Assembly: GCA_030737875.1 (NCBI GenBank)
Contig: CM060909.1
Span: 26,123,659 to 26,187,658, forward strand
Direction of reading: 5' to 3'
Length of the DNA: 64,000 nt
From: Allium sativum
Taxonomy: Eukaryota; Streptophyta; Magnoliopsida; Asparagales; Amaryllidaceae
Below are positions 1-13,305 of this stretch, piece by piece. Within the stretch, counting starts at the first letter, position 1, and every line of letters starts with the position of its first letter. The notes under the pieces were generated by a model. The model saw only the letters and a list, made by a program, of their open reading frames with translations. It searched no databases and had not been told where the DNA came from. The translations under genes were made by a program, and so were the position numbers.

Positions 1-26
1 CATCTTGACTAAGTCAAAGTACATAA
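1..26 (-). repeat. 3' LTR of the gag-only element, segment 1
   Basis: These 26 bases match 27646-27671 of the sister LTR and end in TAA (24-26), the left copy of the 3-bp target duplication of the CACTA element that starts at 27. Confidence 0.85.
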
Positions 27-560
27 CACTACAACAGATTTATCTTCTAATAGCGCGTGAAAAACGCTATAATAGGCTACCATAGCATTAGTGACGACGC
101 TATATAATGACATGTTATAATAGCCCTGTTATATCTTATAGCTCAAATCTAAACGCTATAGTATTATACATTTTATAGCGCACGTTCACCACCATGAAAT
201 GTTTTACATAACGTTCAGACCTTGCAATTATATTTGCTTACTAAAATTTTAGTTTATTTTTTTATAGAGTTATCAACATTTTCATGGCACATATTCGTTG
301 ATATGAAAAATATTTTCCATAGCATTATCATTGTTTACATAGCTCATATTCAGTGATATAAAAAGTTATCCACATGATTTAATAACATTTCACATTTTGA
401 TTCCATAAGTGGAGTTTTCCGCTATGAATATTTGTGTTATATGTAGCGTTATCAGTGTTTTCGTAGCGCACATTCAATGATACAAAAAGGTATTCCACAC
501 TACTCAATTATTTACATAGCATTCACCTTATATTTCCATAACAGCAATTTTCCACTATTA
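27..560 (+). repeat. CACTA left terminal and subterminal repeats
   Basis: After the 5' TIR the sequence is dense in short GCTATA/TATAGC and TAGCG(C) motifs in both orientations (for example near 50, 70, 107, 130, 170 and 430-460). CACTA elements have subterminal arrays of this kind, which bind the element's TnpA-like protein. The function here is inferred from position. Confidence 0.65.
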
Positions 561-1547
561 ATATTTTAATATAAAGCAACATCAGCTATGATTTTTATAC
601 AGCAAATCTCTTATTTAGTTGTGCACAGTTTAAACAATTAAGTAGTAAATTCATAAGACAAAACTGAAACCAACAAAAAAAAACAAAAGCATAGTTGATT
701 TTAATTACAAAGTCAAAGTTAACAAGTCTACTAATAAATATAGAAATAAGTCGATTAACATATTATTGTTCAAACATCATTTCAAAACAAGACTACATGA
801 AAAATCACTTAGTCTTCACCTTGTAAGCTCGTCCAACTTCTATAACCTGCAATGCAGAAGCACAAGTTATAGTTTTATAAACAAAAAAAAATTGCAAGAA
901 ACACAATTATAATGCAAAAATGAAAGTCTTAGATGTCATCTCAAATAGTTCATAACAAACAGAAAATATGTTGCATGTAGTAAAATAGGCTTTTGGTATA
1001 ACCGAAAATATGCAGAAAGTGCCGTTCACCATTACTGATCATCTGCAGAAACTGTAGAACGTGTCGTTCACCATTACGTAAAATGAAACAGTTCGATTAT
1101 TATACAATTGCAGAAACTGCCGTGTAAAATGAATCAGTTCTACAAAATAGGCTTTTATAACAAACACTTTTCAAATGAAACCGCACAACAATATATTCTT
1201 TTATATGGTGAACTCTATATGCATAGCACACGTCCACATTAGTATGCAATGTATGTATTTGCGCTAGTGCACATGCTGGAAAAGCAATGTGAATTCTATA
1301 GCGTTATCCAATAGGATTCTTAAGGAATCTGCATGGACCACAGTTGTTTGCCAATAATATAAATATGTATGATCTCTCGCATCCAGTAGCTACTCAGTAA
1401 AAACAATATAAAGTTTAATGCATTTGTTCACATGATATCATTCTATTATGACAGACACAATGTTTCTAAAAACAAATAGGGTGCAAAGTTGGTAATACCA
1501 TGCACAATTGGTTTTAATGGAGAAATTAAAACTTGAAAAATAAGTAT
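561..1547. other. CACTA interior without recognised gene
   Basis: AT-rich filler with two similar blocks about 60 bp apart at 1015-1145 (both with a 'cgttcaccatta' and an 'agaaactg' motif). No coding signal that I trust. Confidence 0.4.
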
Positions 1548-2262
1548 CTAACCTCCATCCTCAAGAACCAAATTACGGAAAGATCCTCCTTCAAGATCTG
1601 CATGAGTTTGGTCTATCTGCAGTCTCAGTTCAACTGCAACAGCGGGATACACCAACCCTTCAACCAAATCAATCAAAACTTTGCTTCCAGTACCTAAACC
1701 TGAAGCTTTTGCAGAATCTAGTTTGTTTAACAGCTTAACCATGAGGTATGCTCCATCATCGAGCCACCTATTCTCCTTCAAAGCACCATGACCACTTGTT
1801 TCTATAGCCAAGTGAGATCCTTCACCAACTGAGTTCATTCTAATTGCTTCATCAATGACATTCTTATATCCTTGTTGTACTGATGATGCTTCCGTCCTAG
1901 TTTCTTTTCTATAAAGGTGGTCAGTCCATCAGATGTACATTATCAGTGACAATAGTCGTTCTAGGGTGTTCTGCTAGAACAATAGCAGATATAAGAGCAA
2001 TTAAGCGATTGCGATTAAGCTTGCACCCATTAGAATCTACAGCAGCAGATCTGTCAATGTCAGTATCAAAAATGATACCAAGATCGGCCTTATTTTCCAA
2101 CATAACCTGAGCTATAGCTTGCATCACGGTTTTATCTTCAGGATTGGGGATATGGTTTAGAAACATACCATCGGGATCTAGGAACCCGTAGTAATCGCAC
2201 CCAGTGGCTCAAGAACTTTCCCCGCAAAGAAACCGCCTTCCTTGTTATGGCAGGGTCACCTG
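1548..2262 (-). pseudogene. Captured fragment of a phosphohexomutase (phosphoglucosamine/phosphomannomutase family) gene
   Basis: Minus-strand frames between 2262 and 1548 together give a central piece of an alpha-D-phosphohexomutase of the plant phosphoglucosamine mutase-like type. Visible landmarks in order are a GGFFAGKVLEPLGA block (about 2230-2190), DPDGMFLNHIPNPEDK, the metal-binding loop IIFDTDIDRSAAVDSNG (about 2070-2030), NRNRLIALISAI, and the sugar-binding-type SHLAIETSGHGALKEN block (about 1815-1770). The frames are broken by small indels: one just before DPDG (about 2180) and others between 1925 and 1840. The N-terminal catalytic serine region and C-terminal phosphate-binding domain are absent. 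The 3' edge at about 1549 runs into GTTAGA, resembling a retained donor site. It is a non-functional fragment carried by the CACTA. Confidence 0.8.
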
Positions 2263-2639
2263 CATTCGAGTCATAATTAATGAAAACTATAAAAGAATAA
2301 ACTCTACTTTTTCCTAGAAATACATAATTGATAAAGTACACATGCTTGCAAAAGGAGTTGTAGCAAAGAACTATTAACACGCCCTCATTTTGTGAATCTG
2401 TAAGGCTACATAACATGAAGGGATATAACATAATTATACGGTTTACATTGGGTGCACAGCTGAAATGTTATTAGGAAATAATAACGTAGAAATTCTGGTA
2501 AGTGATGAAAAACTTGAATACATATACTGAAACCAACCACCATCCTACAAATATAATAAATAAGTGATCCGACAACTGTTAACAACAGTTACAACCTGAA
2601 ACCATTCTTGAAAGCTTTTACTTCACACTGTAAACCACA

Positions 2640-2880
2640 TTATTTCTTGGCAAAGCACAAGATAACATAAAGTGAATAGTTACCCATTGGCGTAGTAAAT
2701 ACCAATTCTCCTTTTCTAATCTTGCACTTTTCAAGAATGAATTCACCTTCTTTGTATTTTTGGGTTGCTTTGTAAGCCTTTTCGTACTTCCATCCTAACA
2801 CCTCGTGGTATTCACAACATGATATGTCCACGACAGTCTGAAGCCCAGTCATGAGAGTAGATAAATGCTTGGCTATATCT
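2640..2880 (-). pseudogene. Captured 3' exon of a yippee-like gene
   Basis: Minus-strand 70-codon frame with [20 protein letters not shown] followed by [17 protein letters not shown]. This is the C-terminal half of the zinc-binding Yippee fold (second metal-ligand pair plus the conserved GWKYEKAY and QKYKEGxFILE block). The first CxxC pair is missing. After KIRKGELV the reading continues into unrelated residues and stops at 2640. It lies 380 bp upstream, in the transcription sense, of the mutase fragment and on the same strand. The two could have been joined by separate captures or come from one donor locus. Confidence 0.65.
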
Positions 2881-3703
2881 CCCTTCTAAGTAAATGAACA
2901 CAAGGAGAAAAATTTATAATGTGAAGAGAATGAAGATATACAATAACATTCGTGAATGTGGGAGAACTGATGGCTGTTAAACTACGTAAAAGTGCTTTTC
3001 AGTAACATATTTTTGATCATGTACTTTACAGTGATGCCATACACAAATACTAAGAGGATATGAAAACAGATTTTCCACTAGGTAAAAGTTTCATGCCAAA
3101 AAATGCACCCTCTTGTTATATCACACCATTTATTACAAAACTATATTATGGAAAGGATATTAAAAGACCTATATATCAAGAGTAGCTATATACAGTCCAG
3201 TGCTCCAATACCCGCCCTAAAATACTCAAAATATTTTACTTATTTATTTTAATTCTACTACCACTCTTCCACACTTATCTATTTATTTTACTTATTTATG
3301 GTGTGAACATAGCTGAAAAGAGTGCACAACATGTGCACCACCAAGGACAGAGTCTAGAGCCAAAGCAATGGCCACCAAGGTTAAAGCATGACCATGTGAA
3401 AGGATTGCAAGGTCCTAATCATGTAACTAACAGGGAAGGCTGCACAATTAAATATGATGAAGCGTTTGCTAGAAGACCTTGGGCACGAAATGCTTGAACT
3501 AATGACACAGAAGAATAGAAATTCACTCATCTCCCATGATTAAAATCTGCTTTGTTGAATTTCAACCTACATGCATACTACGTTATACTTGTAGTCATTA
3601 TGTACTACCAACAAAATACTCAAATTTCGAAAAAGGTTTTCTTGCATTATTCATACTATACCCTAGAAATACAAAAAACTGAGACTAATTACAATTAGAG
3701 ATT
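2881..3703. other. CACTA interior, no gene recognised
   Basis: A 64-codon + strand frame at 3303-3497 has no family resemblance I recognise and no supporting signals. The rest is AT-rich. Confidence 0.4.
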
Positions 3704-4314
3704 TATATTGGTTTCGAGCCATCATTAATTATTAATATTCTAAAACCAAAAATAGACAGTCTGTAAAGCATAATAAATCAAATATAAGACACGACAAGCA
3801 TTCTACAGCTTTGAAGACAAAATAAGTAACTTATAAAACATGAGCTTGACATCAGTTTTATCTCATTTCTGTTCACGTAATTTTGCAATGAAAATTCACA
3901 AAAAACCCCATTTTAGTAAAGTTCCAAAGCCAAACAACCATTGGTCCTGCTAATACTACAATAGCAATTAAATTACAATTCCAAAAAATGAAAATATGCA
4001 AACTAATTATTCAACGAAAAAATGGTCAAGAAAGAAAATGACATGCTCGTCCAAAAGGTTTAAACACTCACACAGAAAGAAGACGACGAAGACAACAACT
4101 TGTAGAGAAGGTTTACGTTCGAACAGGAAAGGGATTTGAGATTTGCAGCGATTCGGGGAGGGAGCGGAGCTGCGATTTGGGTAGGGAGTGGAGGTGTGAT
4201 CAGAGCACAGAAAACCTAGTATTTCTTTTAAAAGACCAGATTAGTCCATAAATGTATTTTTATAATTTGTAAGCATTCAGTGCTTAAAAGTTTTACAAAA
4301 TATACCATACTGTT
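3704..4314 (+). repeat. Direct repeat copy 1 inside the CACTA
   Basis: About 0.6 kb that recurs at 8362-8935 in the same orientation with moderate divergence. Shared landmarks are 'atattggtttc', 'caaatataagacacgacaag', 'gggagggagcggagctgcga' and the closing 'aaaatataccatactgtt'. The GA-rich end resembles a plant 5' leader or promoter region, so this may be a captured gene upstream region that was later duplicated. Confidence 0.8.
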
Positions 4315-7300
4315 GTTATATTTAAAATGGTATAACCATACAACGGTGGGGGAAAACCGACCATTAAATTGTTTATTCAAAAGATAAAAATGATAATGCA
4401 TTTGCTACATAATTATATACAATGTTAGATACTAGGAATAAAAATATTAATGGAATTCCATAATAGAGAAATATTAACAATTAAACCATGAATGTGATAT
4501 ACAAATTTATATGACATACATCCATGTATAAAGTGTAATATAACAGACTGGAACCAAAGATATACATCGTACTCTTAATTTGAGTTTCTTTGTAGCTCTA
4601 AATTATTGCTAAAATTGAAAAATAGAAGGACAAACTAAACAAATATTAGCTTAAGACATACATCATACTCATAAAACGTATATCATACTTGTATGAATAA
4701 TTAACATAAATAACAACCTTGATTTAGAGACATACATTTGACTTTTATCATAGAAAATGATTTTTATTTTATTTTTTCTTATTAACACTTCATTGTAGTA
4801 GATATTATTATAACCATATTATGATTTATGGTTATGGTTTTAGAACAAATTAAGTGCATGAGTTTAAGCCTTCTGATACCTTGTGTGCTATATAAGAACT
4901 CAAACAAATAGGTGAGCTAACTGATTGTTTTTCCTACACAAAACAAATTATTTGCATGTTTGCATTTTCGCAATATAGCAGACAAAATTTTGATTCTAAA
5001 GTAAGGACATCACAGTCGTTACTATTATAATTTGTAGAAATATTTAAGGAGAACATCTATAGTAAATTATGTTGTAACTAGGTCATCAATTGTTGTGAAA
5101 TACTATTCTAGACTGTTATCTTTAGCATCTACACCCTTTTAAAGGAGTTGGTGTGCTAATTGTGGCAAAGATAACTAATGCCCTTGCAATTCATATGTCA
5201 AAGAAAACTATTAAATCAAATGGCAAGCTACCAAATTTAACAAAATTCAAGTCATAAACATATATTGACTTTATATGGTTCAATGCACTGTAGATAAATG
5301 ATCTGAACCCTATGAGAAATGGTTCAAAGTTGTTCACACACATAGCAGATTTATTGGATTTTGAATTGGGTTCCAAACTTCAAACTATAAATATTCACTA
5401 AATGATTCAAATACAGGAAGGAATCATGACAACTTTGTATTCAGGACTCCTTTAACTGACCTAGAGCAAAAAGGCTAACAAAAAAGCTCCCGATGTGAAA
5501 CATTTTGGGCACTACCCATTTTCTTGTCCAACGCTTTATTTCCTTCTAAATAAAATACAACTCTACTGAAAAATATACAAATATTGGCTAATAGTTCACC
5601 CCCTTATAATCCCTAATACTACGTGGAAATAACATTGCAATTACTGTAGTTAATGAAACCAAGAGCATTATGCAGCATAATCATAGTAGATTTAGTCTGG
5701 TTAACTGCAATCCTAGGAGTCTATGTAAACTTTATTTATGAATCTTGATAATTTGAAAATCTCTTGATCAACCATCTTTCGGTCAAAGAAAAAGAATCAG
5801 TTGACTCTGCATTCGTTACATCATATAACAATAATCAGTTTCTTATATATAAGAGGAATACTTCATAAAAGTCCGGAAAAGAAAAATTTGGAAACGGGTT
5901 AAGGCATTTGTTATAACATAGATTCAAATTTCTTTTATTACTTACGAATTATTGCATAGTAAAGGTTTTTATTAACAAGTTGTACCAAGTGATATGCTCA
6001 AATGATGTGGAGAACAATGCAAATGTTGGCAAAGATAACTTTTTGGTATCCAGTAAGTAACTTTGTGGAGAATAATGCAACCTACCTCGAAACTGCCACA
6101 ACAGAAACAGAAAAAAGTGATGACAGAGATAGAGATCATCGATGCATTCTTCATTGTTTTGTTTTCAGCTAGCGGTTATTTTAAGGTACCCTATATACAC
6201 CACAAGTTAATGTAAAGAGAGAGTTACTTTCCCCTATAACATAACATATCAACAACTTTTACCTGTATTTTAATATAAAGGGGTAAGGATAGGCAAATGC
6301 TACATCACCTAGTCCTCAGGCTAACCATGCTCTTCCTAACATCATGCTACTTAGTGTTCCTCTCCCTAATCCCACCTCTTATTACTCCGTTAGCTGAAAT
6401 CACATATATCATTTTGATTTTTCAATGAATATTCTGTGTTAGTTGTCCTAATACAAACACTGCACGAATATGCATGGATATGTGAGGATTGTGTTTGAAA
6501 CGATTTTCGCTTTCCAAATTTGTGTATAGGGAAATTCAAGAGGGTGGTCACTGGTGGGAAACTGATAATTATCTATACTCAAATGCGAAAATAACATGGA
6601 TACATGTTTTGATATTTCTTAAGATTGTGCTTGAATGTTGAATGATGTCTGTTTTTAGCAGGCAACATGGCATTACAATATGTAAAAAAGAAAGATTTCG
6701 AAGAAAACAACACTAATCAGTGATCACAAAGAAGATTGAAAGTGAGACTTTTTTATACCTGAAACAGAATTATGTCATATCATTATTATGCACCACTGCT
6801 TTCACGTTTACGAATCGGGCATGATTGAGTGGTGCAATGGCAAGAAGGTTATGTCAAGGGTACAATTGTTCACCTTCACCTGGGATAAAATAATTCCCAT
6901 TAAGATATATCCTTTGTCACAAAATTTAACATCATTTTCGTTTGTTTGTAAAATTTCAATCATTATATATTTTTAAAATACCGAATAGAAATTATGGTAA
7001 TTTGTGGGATGGCTAACAATACTCTTAGTTACCTCTTGTAACAAAGACCAAATGATGTGCTCAAGAGTTATCAATGGACTACGAAAAATCATTTTAGAAA
7101 AGAACCTTAAAATTGTCAGCAGCTAGACAGACTGAAACAACAAACAAAGTTGTTATTTTCGATGCAGACCACCTTATGCATGTGCAAAATGAATATATTA
7201 CTTACAAAACGAGATGATAATGTGCCTTTATTTTGTTCAAGAGTGTTTCATTGGAAAATAATCACAAATACATGTAATACAATGAACTAACAATTATGTA

Positions 7301-8361
7301 TAGAACCCACTTCAACTTTGTTTATTTAATCACGTGGGGAAATACCGCGGTATATACGAAAACTAGTTGCATGACATATCAGTCCATATAAGATGCTGGG
7401 AGGAATTACAATTACCTTGAGCTATCATGTCTTATTGTTGGTAATCTGGATATATACTTGATAAAATGCTTTATATGAATTTTGGTTTACATATAAGCAT
7501 ATTCTAGCTTTTTGAAGCAAAATCAAAAAAGGGACATGGGTTAGACATCCTAAGTATACTACCATATAGGTCCATCCTGGTTGCTTTTTTCTCTTCAAAG
7601 TTGGCATATTGTTTTCGCATGATGCCATTCTAGAGTTTAAGAGTTACTCAGTGCTAGATGCTAACTTATAAAAACACATTTATTCACACATTCATGCTCC
7701 TAGTTCAAAGATTCAAGCAATGCGATCACATCATCTTTTCAGTTAGTGTAACTGAAAATGATACTATCACATCAACACATAGAGCTTTTTAATTTCGATC
7801 ATGTATTTCATTTTCAATTATTAAACTATATATCATTCTTGACCACCCCTATTATGAACTTTAAACGTAGACACATAAAAAAGTGCAAGCTAAATATGTA
7901 CTAGCACAACTAAGCTCCATGCCTGATTAAGCACATTCATGCACATACAACCTGAACTGAAATCCGTAAATTTCACAACATATTAGACCATTGAAAGGCT
8001 CTAAACAATGAATTAAAATGCAAATAAGGTAAAAATGCTCACTTCTAATTATTAAAAGCATAACTCAAGGCCCAAATTGAACATAAAGGCACATGCTAAA
8101 TGTTAAATTGGCAGTCTAAATTTGAGCATTTACTATATGGAATTATTAGTTTCTGGAATGAAATATCTAGTAACATATAACAACATCACACAAAAACTTG
8201 ATTGATTTTGTGGATCCATCTTTTTTGGATCTGATTTAGAAATAAGAATAAGAGAGAGTCAAGGTAAGCTTATTGAATACATGCATATTGTGTTTCTTCT
8301 GATAACTTAAAACTTTTGTAATTTCCAAACACAATAAAAAATTTGTCCTAAAAACAATTTC
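4315..8361. other. CACTA interior between the direct repeats
   Basis: 4 kb with no convincing coding frame on either strand (longest frames are about 60-67 codons with no recognisable motif). No transposase remnants seen. Confidence 0.45.
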
Positions 8362-8935
8362 ATATTGGTTTCAAGTCATCATTAATTACTAATATCCTAA
8401 AACCAAAATTAAGCAATCTTTAAAGCACAATAAATCAAATATAAGACACGACAAGCATTTTACAATTTTGAAGACAAAATAAGTAATTTATAAAACATGA
8501 GCTTGATATTAGTTTTATCTCGTTTTTGTTCATGTACCTTTGCAATGAAAATTCACAAAAAACCTCATTTTAGTAAAGTTGCAAAGCCAAACAACTATTG
8601 GTCTTGCTAATATCACAATAGCAATTAAATTACAATTCCAAAAAATGAAAATATGTAAACTAATTATTCAACGAAAAAGGGTCAAGAAAGAAGACGCCGA
8701 AGACATCAACTTACGGAGAAGGATTACGTTTGAACAGGAAAGGGATTTGTGATTTGCACGGATTTGGGGAGGGAGCGGAGCTGCGATTTGGGGAGGGAAT
8801 GGAGCTGCAATAGAGCACAGAAACAACCTAGTATTTCTTTTAAAAGAACAGATTAGTTCATGGATGTATTTTTATAATTTGTAAGCATTCAGTGTTTAAA
8901 AGTTTTACAAAATATACCATACTGTTATATCTCAA
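8362..8935 (+). repeat. Direct repeat copy 2 inside the CACTA
   Basis: Second copy of the 3704-4314 repeat, slightly shorter (it lacks part of the GA-rich segment near its end). Spacing between copies is about 4.66 kb start to start. Confidence 0.8.
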
Positions 8936-9429
8936 ATACCCATGGAAGTAATTCCAAAAAAAATATAGCATTTTCCCTAAAATTCTGGTTATTAAATACA
9001 TAGCTTGTACTTTATGTTTACATCACATATTTGATTTATATGAGTATGCTATTCTATAATAATTCATTGCATGAAACAGTCATGCTTCTCTATGCTTCAA
9101 CAACTCAAATAAAAATACATATATGAATACAAACTTAGGTCTTATTTATACAAAGTCCTTACAAAATCACTTCTACCCCTACCATACAAATTTCACAGCT
9201 TAACTGACACTGATAAGCGATACCGTCAATTGTTAGTAATTTTTTATATTCACAGTTGTTGTGTATGACAACAGCAATTTTCTTAATGCTCTAAAAAGCG
9301 CTATACATTCAGGACCACATTAATAGTTCAACAACACATAGCATGATTCTCATGAGGTTCAGTTATGTTGTCAGCTCCTTATTATATATGATATTTTTTA
9401 GACATAAACATCGCTTATGTATGAACAAT

Positions 9430-9686
9430 CAGGGACGAAGCCAGGAATCCGTCCAAGGGGGGCCAATTATTTTTTTATATACTAATTTACCCTAAATTTA
9501 TTTTAATTTTAACCTATAGAGTCTCATGTTACCAAGTTTTAGACAAAAACATTGTATAAATATTAGTAAAAATGCCAAAAATAGTCATTTTTGTGTCACA
9601 AAGCTTATACGGACAAATATCTTTTTTTCTAAAAATGTTTTAAAATTAAAGGGGGGGCTACTAGCTCCACTCTGGCTTGGTCCTTG
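9430..9686. mobile_element. hAT-type MITE (257 bp)
   Basis: It begins CAGGGACGAAGCCAG and ends CTGGCTTGGTCCTTG, giving imperfect 15-bp TIRs (13 of 15). It is flanked by a perfect 8-bp target duplication TGAACAAT (9422-9429 and 9687-9694), diagnostic of hAT transposition. No coding capacity. It is a secondary insertion in the CACTA. Confidence 0.88.
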
Positions 9687-10679
9687 TGAACAATTGTGAA
9701 AATATTTTCTATATCTTTGCATATCAGTCTTAATCATGAAATATTGAAAGTATTCCCACCAACTATAACATAAACCGAGTTAATGCGGGATACCAAAGAA
9801 ATAGCAGGTCTTTCATATTTACACAGCACTTGTTTTTTTTTCCACAGAGCCTAATATGGCCACATATGTGTTATGTGATACATGTTGGATCCATGCCCGT
9901 AATGTAAGAAGTATGTCTTTATATATTTTCTAGCATTTCATATAAAATCATGTGAAAATTTTGGAAAAACAGTTTACTTCCTTACACATTGAATCCTTTA
10001 GCAAATTAAGCATTACATTTATCACTATTAACCAATAGTTAAACTAAGCCCACTTCAACATAGATTTAAACAACCAGTGAGACAAAAATAATCTAAATAA
10101 CATTCCAACAACTTAAAACTTAACAAATTATCCATCTACGCATTTTTAACTATTTCTCATAACCATAGTTTTGCAAGTTATACAAAACACAAGTTGAGTT
10201 CAACTATATATTTACATATGCAATCTATTATGGTGATACTAGTTAAGAAAGTAAGGATTTTAAAGAATCCTTTTTAGGGTTAAAACAAACATCTGAATCA
10301 AAGTCTAAAGACTACCAAAGACTAGAAATTAACACCCACGTATTACAAATTAGGGGAAATCAACTTAGGGATTCAATTAAATAACAAAAGATAAACATCG
10401 AGTGACGCGATTTTATAAAAGAAAGAAAGGAATAATTACTGATTTCAGAAAATCTCACAATTGATTTGGAAGAGTAGGAGTGAATAAGGGAGATGCTCTC
10501 CATTTGTTGTTGATTGGATCGGAGATGAATGACGGATGTTGGATTAAATCAGAGATTGGATGAAGGCCATGTTTTAGTGAAACCAAAAACCGAAAATTTT
10601 AGGGATAAATTTGACGGGTACGAAGTGATATTTTTTATTTCACAACCTTACTTTTCATTTAATCCCGCCTTTGTTTTTC

Positions 10680-10870
10680 GCTCTCGCTTTTTCTATCATC
10701 AAAGTTAATATAGCGGACTATACTAATCGATTACATAATTTTTTGTATTTTCTTTTCGTCCTTTAAATAGCACAATTTATGCATTATTTTATTTTATTTA
10801 GTTATTTTATTATAGCATTATAACGTAAGGTTATTATATAATGCTATGTATTTCATATTTTCTTGTAGTG
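10680..10870. repeat. CACTA right terminal region
   Basis: The right end carries TATAGCG-, TAGCATTATAA- and ATGCTATG-type motifs like those at the left end and closes with CTTGTAGTG at 10870, followed by the TAA duplication. Confidence 0.7.
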
Positions 10871-11598
10871 TAAATTGAAAGACATAATCCCAGTTCAAAA
10901 TCGCCATAAATAAGAGTGGCTGAACTTTACTTCAGAGATCCAAGCAACTTCTAAAAGCAGAGATATAGCTGTCCAAAATCAAGCTCCATTGGTGCTAGTT
11001 CCAACTTGAGCACCTGGGGGGGGAGGGGGGGAGGGGGAGGGGAGGAAGAAAAGAGGAGGAAACAAAGGGGGTCAGACATAAAGTCCGGCGAGTGCGATAA
11101 CTTTAACAATATAATTACCAAAATAACTAGGCTAAGGCATAAGTTGGAAAATAAGGAAATGACTGTGAACAATTGAGTAAGACAGAGTATACAAGGAAAC
11201 AAGATGAACAAAGATAACGTTAAAGCGCACCTAAACCACTATAAGATAATTACTATACTGCACCACCACTAGTCACCCTAAGGTTGATCCCACCTACAAA
11301 ACTTAATAATGATAATGGTAGTTTAGTGCACCCCTAGTTGCCTTCATAGGTGCCGCCTGCCCCTATCTCCACTAGGTGTACTTACTACCCCCAAGCGATC
11401 GGCTCCCTAACTCGTAGATACCCGTGTTGGCCCCACAGTGGGGTGTATCACTCGCCAAAGTAGCAACCCGATACCAAAAATAATGCACGGCTTATACCTA
11501 CACGATGCAACAACGTCTTACCTACCAGCCCGGGCCCACATACGCATATGAACCCGCTAGACTTGCGTTGCCACCGCTAACCCGCTTTGGCCTCTTAC
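10871..11598 (-). repeat. 3' LTR of the gag-only element, segment 2
   Basis: Collinear with 27669-28389 of the sister LTR. It contains a G-run tract at about 11014-11043 and ends with CTTAC (11594-11598), the left target duplication of the LARD inserted at 11599. The 86-codon minus-strand frame here is just the C-rich complement of the G tract and is not a gene. Confidence 0.85.
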
Positions 11599-13305
11599 TG
11601 TAACACCCCGCCTCCGCTAGGGTCACTCGCAAAGGAATGCACTAGCTTTAGAGGGGCATTATTGGTAAACATGCACAGAAATATCACAAGACAGAACATA
11701 TAAAATAGCGGAAGTAAAATCGAACTTTCATAAACATGAATACATAAGGTCTAAAGCCTTTTACATCAGAGTACATCAAAACCTGTCTTGCAATAGTAAA
11801 GAAGCATAAAGACTTTTTCATAAATTATTCCCCAAATAAAAACAGTAAAGTAGCCATAGCCAGGAAAAGTCCAAGCCATCCATGATGACCTTCAAGCAGA
11901 AGAAGTCCGAACTAAACAGCAGTGTTTCCTCCCTGTAACCTGGGGGGGAAACGGAAGAAAAGAGGCGAAACAAAACGGGTCAGTCAAAAAGACTGAGTAA
12001 GCCCTATCTACTATAAGTATAAAAACTAGTAAAGTTAACTGACATGAGAAACTGAGATGAACATAAGCATGATAACAAGATAGATAAGCTAAATCAAAAT
12101 AACAGGATGAACTACTGAACTCAGATAAACTAGGGTGTCGTGATAAAATACGGTGTCAAGATAAAACAAGGTATCACATTGTCAGGTTTCTATCAAGTAT
12201 AATATCCCAAGATATCTATCGCGTATAACGTCCCATGGCATCTATCCTGTATATCTGCTCTGCACCTACCGTACTAGTACCCCAACTGCATTACGTGTTA
12301 TCCGTGAATGACCCTTACTCAAAGGTCGTGTAATGGTCCATGTCAACCCAATATGCCGCATATATAGGTTACTCAACTCATATGTTTCTTTCCATGTATA
12401 AGTTCAGTCCTTTGCCGTAGGCTGTACGGGCTTTCCCATGTAAACGGTTTATCCTTGAAGTTGTTTTGGACTGCAACCCTTGATCTAGTTGTGTTTCCTT
12501 ACCATGAACTATCGCGCGTCCACTTAGGATTTATGCCACCTAGGACCGCTAGGGATTATGCTACCTAATGAACGTTTCCGTGTCTCGGTTTGGGTTTTGG
12601 CCACCTAGGACCACTAGGGATTACGCCACCCGTCAACCGCGCCCTTGATCCCACGTATGTATCGTGAATCGTTTTCCATGTCTAGATGCACATGTTCCCC
12701 AATGTGCCATCCGAGTTCCATGCCAGGGCAAATCAAGAAATACGGAACTCGGTCGGGAGCTTTAAATCGTCTGCCGATGCAGATATCAAGGTCTGTTTTT
12801 GTACCCGTGGCTATGGTCCCACGTGACCCCTCCCTCAACTGCTGAAAGGCAATCCAAGAAAAATCATGTATAAGAACCACTCCACGGCCCCACTACAGCC
12901 CACTTTCCTACGGGCCAACCTCACCCATGACTCGATAGCAAGCACATGGTCTGTTGGGGGTTCCCTGCCTTTCCGCACGTACACGATTGACTAAAGATGG
13001 TAGGTAGTCGGCGATGCGCTATCCAGGGCAAAAACAAGAATCGTCGACTCCACGCTAATCCATCCCAGTCTTTAGGTTGCTCGCATAGCAACCAAGGCAT
13101 ACTCTTGGTCCTTCTAACGCAGACCTTAACCTCTCATGGGCCTAGTATAATTACCTGGCAGCCCACAGAGGGATCCCAAGAATATCCTCACGTCCCCCGA
13201 AGCTTCCACTTCGGCACCCAGTGCGCTGGAGCTTTTATCCAAGTCAGATAACTTGCTCCCCCTCGTATACTAAGTGATGACCTACCGTATCAGGTTACTC
13301 ATCGT

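Larger units (their letters stand above)
27..10870. mobile_element. CACTA transposon, non-autonomous, carrying host gene fragments
   Basis: The left end reads CACTACAACAG and the right end reads TCTTGTAGTG, whose reverse complement is CACTACAAGA. Both sides carry TAA (24-26 and 10871-10873). The sister LTR keeps the uninterrupted site at 27669-27671, which fixes both ends to the base. I find no TNP2/TnpD-type transposase in any frame, so the 10.84-kb element looks non-autonomous. It carries pieces of at least two cellular genes, a 0.6-kb direct repeat and a hAT MITE. Confidence 0.9.

Noticed and set aside
3303..3497. 64-codon + strand frame in the CACTA
   Set aside because: No motif, no promoter context, and no composition difference from neighbouring non-coding sequence.
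10951..11211. 86-codon minus-strand frame with a proline run (and its relative at 27793-28002)
   Set aside because: Produced by the G-run tract. It differs between the two LTR copies and has no homology.
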